DNA of 45,235 bases, from the NCBI GenBank assembly GCA_016211105.1, contig JACQSX010000006.1, positions 1-45,235 on the forward strand, in the 5' to 3' direction. Position numbers and translations under genes: made by a program. Every line of letters starts with the position of its first letter. The stretch's first letter is position 1. Positions 15,535 to 24,244 of this stretch are shown in pieces. Below the pieces are notes generated by a model. That model had not been told where the DNA came from. It did not search any database and saw only the letters and a list, made by a program, of their open reading frames with translations. Source of the stretch: Acidobacteriota bacterium. GTDB lineage: Bacteria > Acidobacteriota > UBA6911 > JACQSX01.

Positions 15535-17454
15535 ATGAAAGGAATGCGTAAATTTCTTTTCATGATGGCGTTGGCGGCGCTGGTGGCTACACTGGCAACG
15601 ACGACATCTTCGGCTCAGATCCCTACGGGTCACCCGGCCACGGATCCATTTTTTGAAAACAGGACTCGCTTCAGCGACGACGGAAGCAAAGTATTCCCCG
15701 CGGGCACGGTGAACGAGCCCGGTTCTCAGTTGCTTTATTTAGTAGACTTTGGACTGCTGGCCGACGCAGATAAAGCGGTGACGGCAATTAAGGCCGGCCA
15801 GCCGAATACGTTTACACCCACAAATTTTATCAGCGTGACCAATGTTCATCCCACCGCAGCGGTGACGGTCCACGTTCGTTATTTGAACAATGACTGCCGA
15901 GACGTCCTGGACTTTTTGGTCGTGCTGACATGCAATGACGTCTGGATGTTCAATCCTTTCGATCTCAACATTCCAGGTCCGAACGGCCAACCGACCGGTA
16001 CCCGAGCGTTTGATCAACTCACAGCGACTCAGAGGAGTTTGTATTCCAATGATGGGCGCTTTCTGATTTTTATCTCGGCTTCAGGCGCATTTGACCTCAG
16101 TCCCATCACCGTATCTGCCAGCGGGTTGCAGCCAGCATACGATGGCGATAGCTCGACCGTACGTAGGGCTAATATCCTGTTCCCGAATCCGGTTTATACG
16201 GCGAACAATGAGATTGGCGGGTCGGTTCCACTGACTGGATACTGCGGGGTGGAGAACGGCCTGGGTGGAAGACTGACTGCAGGCGCGATTCTGAACGTAT
16301 TGACTGCCAGGAATATCTCCTTTAATTACCTGATTGGCTCTCAGACCATCGCCACCGCGCTTCAGACCACCGGGGCGGCTGCAGGAGAGCGGCGTTCTTT
16401 TGGTCACGAGGCTTGGGCGCGACCGGCAGTCGTCTTTGACCGCAGGACCCTCGCCAACCGGAGCGCGACTCTCAGTGGCGGCGCCGGCACGGTCTTTTTT
16501 AACAACATCGGGTATGACCGTGACGGAGATGGCCTTCAGGCTGCTTGGCGCGTGATTCTGGCCGGGGAAGAGTCGGTTCCTGACGTCCTCAACAGTAGCA
16601 CGCGAACCAACGACAATTTCCTGAGGAGCGAGATCCAGAACGGTTTTTACGAGCCCTTCCTGTCAACCAGCTTGTCACAAGATCTGGTAACGACCACCAT
16701 TACCACCAGGGTTGGATGGCGGGTTCGCGGTGGAGCCTTGGCATGGGATCGGATTTTCCCGACGGATGACAATGAGGTCACAGGAGCCATACCGAGCTTG
16801 CAGATCCTTAATTTCATCAGCGTTGAAGATGACTACTCTGGACAAAAGAACTTTGTCTCGGGCGCCATTTTGAACGATCGTTCTGCAAGTTTCGAGAAAG
16901 CTCACACGTTGCTTTCACCGGGAATCTTTAACAATGCTGAAGTTCCGTTTAACATTCCGGTTCCGGGCGTGATCATTTCTCCTCCGAGCCAGGTTGGAAC
17001 GACCAACCTGATCGCAGTAGCGTGTATCAACGCCTTCCTCTCGGATGCCAACTTTAATCCGGTAGGGGCCATCTTGGGCAAGTTCACGTTGACTAACTTG
17101 TTCTCGGTGGGAGCGGATCCGGCAGCGTTGCGTGCATTCCTTGCCACGCCGACGGCAGATCCGGCACAAGGGGGAGGAGCGGATTTGTCGACAGGCTGGG
17201 TGCGTTTCAACCGGCTACGGCAAGAGTTGTTCGATACCGCGGCGTTCAACCGGCAAAGTCCGGCGAATCGTGTTTCCGTTGGATCGAGTTCTCTGCCGGT
17301 CAGTGTTACTTCGGACCGCTTGGGCGTAAATCCACGTCAGCACAGCTTTGTACTCCTGGGTCGTTTCAACATCCAGTTCCGGGAGTTGGGCGCGGCTTAC
17401 TGGATGCATGGCGTGTCTGATGAATTCACTAGCATCGGAGATCCCACTCCGTAA
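15535..17454 (+). CDS. Large secreted protein of unknown function
   Basis: This protein has 639 residues. The signal peptide KFLFMMALAALVATLATTTS ends near SSAQ (about residue 28). The mature part is rich in Asn, Thr, Ser, Gly and Phe and predicted all-beta, with blocks such as LLYLVDFGLLADADKAVTAI and TNFISVTNVHPTAAVTVHVR that look like immunoglobulin-like strands. It has at least four Cys, some paired in DCRDVLDFLVVLTC. I do not recognise a named family. The start is set by a strong SD, AAGGAGGAA at 15519-15527, 7 nt before the ATG. A strong promoter, long leader and strong downstream terminator suggest a highly expressed single-gene unit, probably a surface or outer-membrane-associated protein. 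The function is not known. Confidence 0.85.
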   Translation: MKGMRKFLFMMALAALVATLATTTSSAQIPTGHPATDPFFENRTRFSDDGSKVFPAGTVNEPGSQLLYLVDFGLLADADKAVTAIKAGQPNTFTPTNFISVTNVHPTAAVTVHVRYLNNDCRDVLDFLVVLTCNDVWMFNPFDLNIPGPNGQPTGTRAFDQLTATQRSLYSNDGRFLIFISASGAFDLSPITVSASGLQPAYDGDSSTVRRANILFPNPVYTANNEIGGSVPLTGYCGVENGLGGRLTAGAILNVLTARNISFNYLIGSQTIATALQTTGAAAGERRSFGHEAWARPAVVFDRRTLANRSATLSGGAGTVFFNNIGYDRDGDGLQAAWRVILAGEESVPDVLNSSTRTNDNFLRSEIQNGFYEPFLSTSLSQDLVTTTITTRVGWRVRGGALAWDRIFPTDDNEVTGAIPSLQILNFISVEDDYSGQKNFVSGAILNDRSASFEKAHTLLSPGIFNNAEVPFNIPVPGVIISPPSQVGTTNLIAVACINAFLSDANFNPVGAILGKFTLTNLFSVGADPAALRAFLATPTADPAQGGGADLSTGWVRFNRLRQELFDTAAFNRQSPANRVSVGSSSLPVSVTSDRLGVNPRQHSFVLLGRFNIQFRELGAAYWMHGVSDEFTSIGDPTP

Positions 17455-17500
17455 TGCTGGAAATCTAACCGGAGCCTGGTCCCAACAGGCTTCGGCGAGG

Positions 17501-17536
17501 AAAAAAACGGGCGCCCAAGGGCGCCCGTTTTTTTTG
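17501..17536 (+). terminator. Rho-independent terminator
   Basis: CGGGCGCC (17508-17515) pairs with GGCGCCCG (17520-17527) around the loop CAAG and is followed by nine T residues. It lies 50 nt after the stop of the 639-residue protein gene. The A-run before the stem would give some activity on the other strand too. Confidence 0.92.
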
Positions 17537-17557
17537 CATAGAATTAGATTCGCAGGT

Positions 17558-17583
17558 GTAGAGACGCCCCGCCGGGGCGTCTC
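17558..17583. repeat. Palindromic repeat, copy B (REP-like, 3' arm truncated)
   Basis: GTAGAGACGCCCC and GGGGCGTCTC form the arms. The final TAC of the full 29-nt palindrome is replaced by ACC, so copy B is slightly shortened. It is 20 nt away from copy C. Confidence 0.85.
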
Positions 17584-17603
17584 ACCGAGAGGTTTACCGT
17601 ATT

Positions 17604-17632
17604 GTAGAGACGCCCCGCCGGGGCGTCTCTAC
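17604..17632. repeat. 29-nt palindromic repeat, copy C (REP-like)
   Basis: This is a perfect palindrome with arms GTAGAGACGCCCC and GGGGCGTCTCTAC around a 3-nt centre GCC. It is identical to copy B over 26 bases. The rest of the 364-base gap 17455-17818 holds the terminator and nothing else I can name. Confidence 0.88.
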
Positions 17633-17818
17633 AGCATCCACAATCTGGCGTGGCACGGATAGGGTACAACTATTTTTCATACCTTCTAACCGGCGGGACT
17701 ATCGCTTGTCGGCCCTTTGGGCGTGACTTATTACATGTATTTCGGAGACAGGACACAAGCCTGCATGGGTGAAGGAAATCTCAAGGCATCCACAGCCCTT
17801 GGATTCAGGAAGGTTGGC

Positions 17819-19261
17819 ATGTTTGCATGGCTACGGTATCGTTTGGGATGGTTCTTTTTTCTCTCCCTAATTCCACTTGTTTCAGGAGCGCCGTACCGTC
17901 TGAACCGCACAAGGGATTCTGCCCTGCCTCTTTATCCGGACAACCAAATCTCTGCGGCACAGGATGCACAGGGTAATCTTCACCTGGCCTACACCGACGG
18001 CGATGCTCAAAGCCGATGGCAGATCTATTATCGTAGCTTGAAGAACGGCTCTTGGGGCATCCCGATTAAGTTGAGCGAGGAGGCGGGGAACGTCGCGGAT
18101 CGGCGTTCCCCGCAACTCGTATTTGACCCGGCGACTCAAAGACTCTACGCGACGTGGATCGGATTGTCGGGAGGAAGCGGAGGGGGACGAAACTACCAAC
18201 TATTTGTGGAGAAAATCGATCCCGCGAACGGATCGCACATGCGAGTGGGAGCTTTCAATTTCGGAACTGCAAATTTCCAGCCTCGAATTGCCCTCGCTCC
18301 GGGTCACATCTTCCTGCTTTCTGAAGAGCGCCCTACAAAAACACGCGCCGTTTTTCACATTCGTGTCTTGGTCACTGCTACAGGCGCGTGGGTTGAAAGA
18401 CAATTGGAGAGCACTCCGATCCTAGGTGTCACCTCTCCCGCGATTGCCGCAACCCAAGATCAGGGGATGCTATTTTGGGTGGAAAGCAGTGCTGACGGCT
18501 ACGACGTCGTTGGTTCCAAAATCGTCGCATCGGAAACCGCTTGGAGTGAGACCAAGCGCATTTTTCGCTCCTCGACTCCTCCGGAGGCCCTCAGTGCTTC
18601 TGCGCATGGCAAGATGGTATCCTTAGTCTGGTCGCTGCGGAGCGGCGGAGATAATTCCATACTGCTCCACACGCTTTCGTACGACGCCGGAAGTAGCTGG
18701 AGAAATCCCGAGGTGCTTTATTCAGTGGACGCCACCGCAAGAGCTACTATGACCGTGCTGTCGGACAACGAGATCATGGCACTTCTGCACATCTATCACG
18801 CCCAAGGCGAGAGGATCGGCGAGAAGATCAAGATGAAATACAGCGTGGATGCAGGAAAAACCTGGATCCCTAAAGGCGAAATTGAGGCCCTGGATCTAGG
18901 TCCTGGTAAAGGAGCATCCGAAGCACGGCGGCCCAGTCTTGCCGTGCTTGACAGAAGGGGTCTGCTTTTGGCATGGGAAGAATGGAAAAGTGGTGGCCCA
19001 ACTCTGGTATTTAAGAGGGGGCAACTACAAGGTTTCGCAAACGCTCCAACCCGTTCGCCTGTTCGGGAACTGCCCAATCGCTTTTCCTATTACCCGCAGG
19101 TGTGGACCGCCGGGGAAAAAATATATATGACTTACGGGAACAAAAGGCGGCCCATTTCGGTGACCGAGAACATTCCAACCAGCGATCTTTATATCACAGA
19201 ACTGATCGTGTTACCCGCAACACGTTCGCCTGGCGGCTCAACAAAGAAAGAGAAAAGATAA
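17819..19261 (+). CDS. Secreted Asp-box (BNR/sialidase-fold) protein
   Basis: This protein has 480 residues. A signal peptide with hydrophobic core WFFFLSLIPLV ends near VSGA (about residue 24). Two clear Asp-boxes of the form S-x-D-x-G-x-x-W are present, SYDAGSSW and SVDAGKTW. The repeating layout of beta strands (GNLHLAYTDG, QLVFDPATQRLYATWIG, MLFWVESSADGYDVVGSK) fits a six-bladed propeller. True sialidases also need an Arg triad and FRIP motif, which I do not see, so enzyme activity is doubtful. It may bind glycan or another protein outside the cell. The ATG at 17819 is preceded by GGAAGG, 5 nt upstream, and begins a signal peptide; the longer frame from 17717 has no such features. Confidence 0.85.
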   Translation: MFAWLRYRLGWFFFLSLIPLVSGAPYRLNRTRDSALPLYPDNQISAAQDAQGNLHLAYTDGDAQSRWQIYYRSLKNGSWGIPIKLSEEAGNVADRRSPQLVFDPATQRLYATWIGLSGGSGGGRNYQLFVEKIDPANGSHMRVGAFNFGTANFQPRIALAPGHIFLLSEERPTKTRAVFHIRVLVTATGAWVERQLESTPILGVTSPAIAATQDQGMLFWVESSADGYDVVGSKIVASETAWSETKRIFRSSTPPEALSASAHGKMVSLVWSLRSGGDNSILLHTLSYDAGSSWRNPEVLYSVDATARATMTVLSDNEIMALLHIYHAQGERIGEKIKMKYSVDAGKTWIPKGEIEALDLGPGKGASEARRPSLAVLDRRGLLLAWEEWKSGGPTLVFKRGQLQGFANAPTRSPVRELPNRFSYYPQVWTAGEKIYMTYGNKRRPISVTENIPTSDLYITELIVLPATRSPGGSTKKEKR

Positions 19262-19279
19262 GAAGGACGTGCAGACACT

Positions 19280-19858
19280 TCACTCCCCAGGAGCAGATTT
19301 TCGCGCCTCGGATCGTATAAAGTACAACGCCTCCTCTGTGGCGCGAATCTCGACCTTATCACCTTCAAACTCCAGGGTATAGGTGCCTTTGGAAAGCCTT
19401 GGGAAAAATAACAATTTCTCCTTTATTTCCTCATGGGGTCTCAACTTGACTTCAGTCAGTTCCTTACTGGTATAGTTACGGTTTCCTGCCTTGAGTACAT
19501 CACGTAAATCGGCGTCTCCAAATTTTACATACCCGACGCTTCTTTCGTAAACCCTATCCACCACAAGACTGAGAGCTTCCTTTCCTGATATTCCCATGAT
19601 TTGGCGCCCTGCTTCGTCTCTCAAGACAAAGCTGTCCGGAGCAAGACGGATTGCCTGCTGAGACTTATTGGAAGCATTCAAGACGACGTAAGCGGCGCCC
19701 TCGTTATTTACAAATCCTTCCAGTTGGTTCGTGAAGCTCAGCACTAAACCCTGCTTGGTAGTAAGCGTGAAGGACTCGGGCGTGGGAACAACGATCTTAG
19801 CTTCTAACAACAAGGGCAGAAATAAAGAAAGAACAAACAGCGCGAAAGCTCTTCTCAT
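19280..19858 (-). CDS. Small secreted protein of unknown function
   Basis: This protein has 192 residues with a clear signal peptide (MRRAFALFVLSLFLPLLLEA, cleaved near residue 20). The mature part is a beta-rich domain with VVLNASNKSQQAIRLAPDSFVLRDEAGRQI in its middle, resembling the Ig-like DUF families of exported accessory proteins. It has no Cys and no recognised catalytic motif. It lies 23 nt after the stop of the 1321-residue protein gene on the same strand, so it is probably in its operon and may help its export or assembly. It is convergent with the Asp-box gene. No weaker alternative start is needed. Confidence 0.8.
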   Translation of the reverse strand: MRRAFALFVLSLFLPLLLEAKIVVPTPESFTLTTKQGLVLSFTNQLEGFVNNEGAAYVVLNASNKSQQAIRLAPDSFVLRDEAGRQIMGISGKEALSLVVDRVYERSVGYVKFGDADLRDVLKAGNRNYTSKELTEVKLRPHEEIKEKLLFFPRLSKGTYTLEFEGDKVEIRATEEALYFIRSEARKSAPGE

Positions 19859-19881
19859 ATCGTTTGCTTTTTCACACTCAG

Positions 19882-22800
19882 TTACCTGACTGCCGGCAGC
19901 AACGACAGACCATCGATCGCGCCATCTCGATTCGAGTGGTATAGCAAACCAGTTCCAAGCAATCGCGGCGAAACTTTCTCGTCGTCCACCGGCTTGATTA
20001 GAAGATATCCGCCCCTCACCAGGGAAGAATCGCTCCCACCGGTTGGGTCGGCGACCTTCAGGTCAAATGCTGATAAGCCGCCCACCCGCATCCGTCCGGC
20101 AGGGAGATTGATCGTCACCGGCCCCAACTCTTTGCGCTCCGACGTATTCGCCTTGGCATTGTAAACATCCAATACAGCGCTTACTTCCAAAGCAACATTG
20201 GTCAGCCCAAGGTTGGAAACCATGAAAGAAGTCTGCCACGCCTCCCCCTGGGAGACGACCGGGTAGATCAACCTGTTTGCAGTGACTTCCTCGGGCGCCC
20301 TTAAGGGCCACAATGTCTTGGCGCCAGTGAGGTCATTTTTGAACAACACAGATCCAGAAAAAACATCACCCGTAGCGCCCGGTACCGAAACTTGCAGCGC
20401 CGTGAAACCAAAAGGCGTACCGGCGAACAGGTCACTCAAGGAAACTTCTTGTACCCCCGGTCGCAAGGTCATCGATTTTTTTGTTTGAGATCTGAGTTCG
20501 GAGTTCAGCAGTTCCACGTCTACGGTAATACTCTTACTGTCGCGATTGATCATAGGGATGACGGTTTTCCAGCTAGTGTCGCCCCCGCTAAAGGCCAACG
20601 GGGCCACAAGGGTCGGAGCGGATCCTCCAATTGGACTACCAGGCACCGTGAAGATTTCCTTGCTATCTCCATAGAGCCCCATGACCTGAATATTATTATC
20701 GGCTCTGAAAATCGGATAGCCGAGCGAATCTTTCAAATTCTGGAGGTCGAAAAACGTCACCAACTCCATCGTTCTGTTTTCGCCAGGTTTCAGAGTGATC
20801 TCACCCTCCTTCGGTGATCTCGCGCCGCTTGCAAGGATGTAATCTAACCGAACTTTTGCCGCACTGGTCGAATCATTCAGCAGCGTCACAAAACCAAAAC
20901 TTTCTCGGGCGGCGTTAAAGGCGTAAGGAAGCACCCATTCCTTGGCAGACTTTAATGTCAAATCAAATGCATCCATCCCACCCGAGGAAGCGATGATCAT
21001 TCCAATTCCTGCCAGGCGCGAACTTGCGGCGCTGACCTTGATCAGTTCGCTTTCGTTCTGTACCACGGACGGAATAAAATCCCCTACAAGCAAACCGGAA
21101 AGCGGCAGAGCTCCAAGGCCGGTTAGCCGCTCGATCGTTGTCACGCTTACTGGTTCACCCGTTGAGTTCAAGGCCGTCACACTGACGCGGTCCTTTCTTC
21201 CCCGTTCACCGGTGGGATTCAGGAAGGCAACTGAATTAAAGAAATTAATATCGGAGTTGCTTTTCTGTAAAACCCGACCGGGTGAAACAAGCGGAAATGT
21301 CAGTGGTTGGAAGACCGGCTTCAGCACTGTAATTTGGAAACTCGTAGAGCTGGATTTATCGGAATCCGCAACCGTCAGCGTCCCGGTGATCTTCTTGCCC
21401 GCAGCCGCCACCGGTATCCGAAATGTGAGTTTGCTGTCCGTCCCCTGAGCAAAAGGCTCCTCATTCCCCTCATACTTGATCGTCCAGGAAAAAGTCAGTT
21501 TTCCATTACCCGTTGTCCCGGCCGCGTCCAGGGTGACCGTATCGTCAGGCGATGCCGTATCCGGTACTCCAGCAAGCTTGATCGTTGGACCCTTTTTCGG
21601 GGATACACTAATGGTAAAGGAGTCAGTTGTGGACTGGCCATCCGCATCCGTAACTTTCAGAGTGACGGTAATCTGTCCTCCATCTGCTTCTTTCGGCACC
21701 GTGAAACTGACTTTAGGCCCTGAAGCTGGGTCGGGCGACAGAGGATTTCCTCCATACACGATCGTCCATGCAAACTGGAGTGGTTTGGTTCCCGTTGTGT
21801 CCGAGGCGTCCAGCTCCACGACTTGATCAGGATCGGCTGACGTGGGCTTGCTGGAATACTTAATGACTGGCGGGTTGTTGCCGGAGGCAATAACAACCTG
21901 AAGATCATAGATGTTTCCATCGTCGTAACCGTCGGTAATCGTGAAACGGTATGTTACCGTCCCCGCGCCGGTCTCGGGCGGAACATCCACGATAAATTCT
22001 TCAGAATGGTTTGACGGCAATGGATATTTCCTCTCTTCCCACAGTTTCTTACTCGTACCCGAAATTCTTTCCCACTTTCCAGTCAAGACGCCCGCGTCCC
22101 CAGACACCCCACCCACACTTCCAGCGTAGAGAGACTGCGCATACATTGGAACGCCATCGGGATCCTGCGCCACGGCCTTCAGCTTGAAGGACTTATTGAC
22201 CACCGGCTGCTGCGGATCAGAAGAAAGGCAGGCCTTGGCCGGAACATTTCCTGGCCGCGGCTGTTTTACCAGCGCACCGGTGCAATTCTCGGTGGGCGGA
22301 GGACTGCCAGCCTTGCGCACCGTGATGGAGATGGAGGCCTGTGCAATGACCTGTCCATTCAGCGTCGCTGCTACCGTGAAGTCGATCGTTCCTTGCTGGC
22401 TGCCCGCGGGCAGTTCCGGGGCGCTAAACGAGACAAGCCTCCCATTCTCGCGTCTTTTGCTCGTGATCTCGCTTGCTTTCAGAGTACTGGATTGCGTCCA
22501 GGTATAAGCAACCCCGTCGGTGGCCGGAGTCAATGTGGCCACCAAATCAAAATCGGCCTTCTCAAAAACCGGGTTGGCCGACGATTGGACCGACAAAGTT
22601 GCCGTTGGCACACCGGTGTCGGCGGCGATAGCGACCTGAAGATCGTAATAGTACCCATCATCGTAACCGTCGATGATCGTAAAACGGTACGTGACCGTCC
22701 CCGTGCTGGTTTCGGGCGGAACGTCCACGGTAAATTCAACCGAGGTGTTCGACGGCAATGGATATTTCTTCTCGTCCCCCAATAGTTTCTTAGTAGTACC

Positions 22801-23847
22801 CGAAATTCTTTCCCACTTCCCATACAAGATGCCCGCGTCCGGGGACACGCCACCCACAGGTCCGGCACCATATTTTGGAGCGCCATCGGGATCCTGCGCC
22901 ACAGCCTTCAGCTTGAAGGCCTTATTGACCGGCTGCTGCGTTAGATTGTCGGAAGACAGACAAGCCTTCGCCGGCACATTAAACAAGCGAGGTTGCTTTA
23001 CCAGGGTCCCCGTGCAACTTTCGGTGGGCGGAGGACTGCCAGCCTTGCGCACCGTGATAGAGATGGAGGCCTGTGCAATGACCTGTCCATTCAGTGTCGC
23101 CGCCACCGTGAAGTCGATCGTTCCTTGCTGGCTGCCGGCAGGAAGTTCCGGGGCGCTAAACGAGACAAGCCTCCCATTTTCGCGTCTCTTGCTGATGATC
23201 TCACTTGCTTTCAGAGTACTGGATTGCGTCCAGCTATAAAGAACGCCGTCGGTTGCCGGAGTTAATGTCGCCGCTAAATCAAAATCGGCCTTCTCAAGAA
23301 CCGGATTTGCCGACGATTGGACTGAGAGAGTGGAGACATTCGTGGAACTCTTGGCATAGGTTGCTATGCTCTCCTTCTTTATCGTTTCGATGATTTGCTG
23401 CGGCAAGGGATCGTTGCGTCTGTCAGGATCGATATAGGTATAGGATGCGGTGATGCTTCCGAAGGTAAATGAAGGCTCAATTTCAACCGCGATCGCCCAA
23501 CCTTCGGACTGGGCCGGCGCACGCCTCGCGCCGAAAATCTCCTGCATAACAGATTCAGAAACCTGCGCGATCACCTCCAAGATGTTTCTACTTCTGTCGT
23601 CCAATTGGTAAGCGATCGGCCCGGTGACAGCCCCGCCGCGACCGAGATTGGCGCGACGATCTTTGATAATAATCGTGTCTCCCGGCTCAAATACCGTCTT
23701 ATCTGCTGGACGTTCTATCCACCGGTTCCCAAGCCTAGGATAGTAATACTCTCCCAGAACCACATCCGTGTGGCTGGAAAAACCAAGAGGCGCACTGAAA
23801 AGCATCAACAGAAAACATAAAACACTCCTCTTGAGTCTGGAAACCAT
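19882..23847 (-). CDS. Giant secreted PKD/Ig-domain protein with an internal tandem duplication
   Basis: This protein has 1321 residues. A signal peptide (MVSRLKRSVLCFLLMLFSAP, cleaved near residue 25) is followed by an N-terminal domain to about 165. Two copies of a roughly 245-residue unit follow, each with SSANP, then FSAPELPAGSQQGTIDFTVA, a Cys pair, and KWERISGT. Next come two PKD-type domains (VVELDASDTTGTKPLQFAWT and TVTLDAAGTTGNGKLTFSWT), and finally a roughly 430-residue C-terminal region with repeated VAFLNPTGE-like and VTLLNDSTSAAKVRLDY blocks. It probably sits on the cell surface. The ATG at 23847 follows GGAGG with a 4-nt spacer; the longer frame begins with TTG at 23865 and is rejected. 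The function is unknown; adhesion or matrix binding is only a guess. Confidence 0.88.
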   Translation of the reverse strand: MVSRLKRSVLCFLLMLFSAPLGFSSHTDVVLGEYYYPRLGNRWIERPADKTVFEPGDTIIIKDRRANLGRGGAVTGPIAYQLDDRSRNILEVIAQVSESVMQEIFGARRAPAQSEGWAIAVEIEPSFTFGSITASYTYIDPDRRNDPLPQQIIETIKKESIATYAKSSTNVSTLSVQSSANPVLEKADFDLAATLTPATDGVLYSWTQSSTLKASEIISKRRENGRLVSFSAPELPAGSQQGTIDFTVAATLNGQVIAQASISITVRKAGSPPPTESCTGTLVKQPRLFNVPAKACLSSDNLTQQPVNKAFKLKAVAQDPDGAPKYGAGPVGGVSPDAGILYGKWERISGTTKKLLGDEKKYPLPSNTSVEFTVDVPPETSTGTVTYRFTIIDGYDDGYYYDLQVAIAADTGVPTATLSVQSSANPVFEKADFDLVATLTPATDGVAYTWTQSSTLKASEITSKRRENGRLVSFSAPELPAGSQQGTIDFTVAATLNGQVIAQASISITVRKAGSPPPTENCTGALVKQPRPGNVPAKACLSSDPQQPVVNKSFKLKAVAQDPDGVPMYAQSLYAGSVGGVSGDAGVLTGKWERISGTSKKLWEERKYPLPSNHSEEFIVDVPPETGAGTVTYRFTITDGYDDGNIYDLQVVIASGNNPPVIKYSSKPTSADPDQVVELDASDTTGTKPLQFAWTIVYGGNPLSPDPASGPKVSFTVPKEADGGQITVTLKVTDADGQSTTDSFTISVSPKKGPTIKLAGVPDTASPDDTVTLDAAGTTGNGKLTFSWTIKYEGNEEPFAQGTDSKLTFRIPVAAAGKKITGTLTVADSDKSSSTSFQITVLKPVFQPLTFPLVSPGRVLQKSNSDINFFNSVAFLNPTGERGRKDRVSVTALNSTGEPVSVTTIERLTGLGALPLSGLLVGDFIPSVVQNESELIKVSAASSRLAGIGMIIASSGGMDAFDLTLKSAKEWVLPYAFNAARESFGFVTLLNDSTSAAKVRLDYILASGARSPKEGEITLKPGENRTMELVTFFDLQNLKDSLGYPIFRADNNIQVMGLYGDSKEIFTVPGSPIGGSAPTLVAPLAFSGGDTSWKTVIPMINRDSKSITVDVELLNSELRSQTKKSMTLRPGVQEVSLSDLFAGTPFGFTALQVSVPGATGDVFSGSVLFKNDLTGAKTLWPLRAPEEVTANRLIYPVVSQGEAWQTSFMVSNLGLTNVALEVSAVLDVYNAKANTSERKELGPVTINLPAGRMRVGGLSAFDLKVADPTGGSDSSLVRGGYLLIKPVDDEKVSPRLLGTGLLYHSNRDGAIDGLSLLPAVR
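21900..23330 (-). repeat. Tandem duplication of about 735 bp inside the giant secreted protein gene
   Basis: The block near 21940-22595 recurs near 22680-23320, offset by 732-738 bp. For example, TCGGTGGGCGGAGGACTGCC starts at 22289 and again at 23021. Identity is very high in the SSANP to AGSPPPTE segment and lower near the PKD-proximal part. The offset is close to a multiple of three, so the frame is kept. Confidence 0.9.
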
Positions 23848-24244
23848 GGAACCTCCGTTGCCCAAAAAAGCCTATCAATATCGATTACTTCCAAAACTTC
23901 GTTCTCGAAATGATCCCCCAAGGCGTGGAGACTTGGAAAATGCACGGAGTAAAGATGTACGGAATAGCAAAAAAGTGGCGGACTGCTCTAAAAACTGGGG
24001 ACAACAACCCGAGAACGACCAAGAATATATAAAATAACGCACTACAATTAGAATAGAGTACACCCTGAAAAGTAAGTGTGACTTTAACAACAGTCTGACA
24101 CTTAACAGCAAGGCCTGAAACCACCTCCACCTTGCCGTGGAAGGTCATGCCATTCTACCCCACCCATACCGCTCGCTCAAGGATTAAATGCAATGCGGTA
24201 CCGCTTTTGCAGTTTTCCAAGAGCAGGCGCTATAATTGGCCGCG
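23848..24244. other. Divergent intergenic region with a hairpin
   Basis: This 397-base gap separates the giant secreted protein gene (minus) from the second glycan operon (plus). TAAGTGT..GAC at 24073-24082 and GTC..ACACTTA at 24093-24104 form a bulged hairpin. GGAGGTGGT occurs on the minus strand near 24124-24132, far from any start. Small open frames here have no SD or coding character. Confidence 0.5.
24207..24236 (+). promoter_or_regulatory. Promoter with consensus -10, probably giving a leaderless mRNA
   Basis: TATAAT at 24231-24236 is a perfect -10. The -35 is poor (TTGCAG at 24207-24212, 18-bp spacer). The expected start site near 24243 is only about 2 nt from the ATG at 24245, and no SD precedes that ATG. 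Confidence 0.5.

Noticed and set aside
23885..24148. 87-residue hydrophobic minus-strand frame in the divergent gap
   Set aside because: No SD, no conserved motif, and a random-looking composition.
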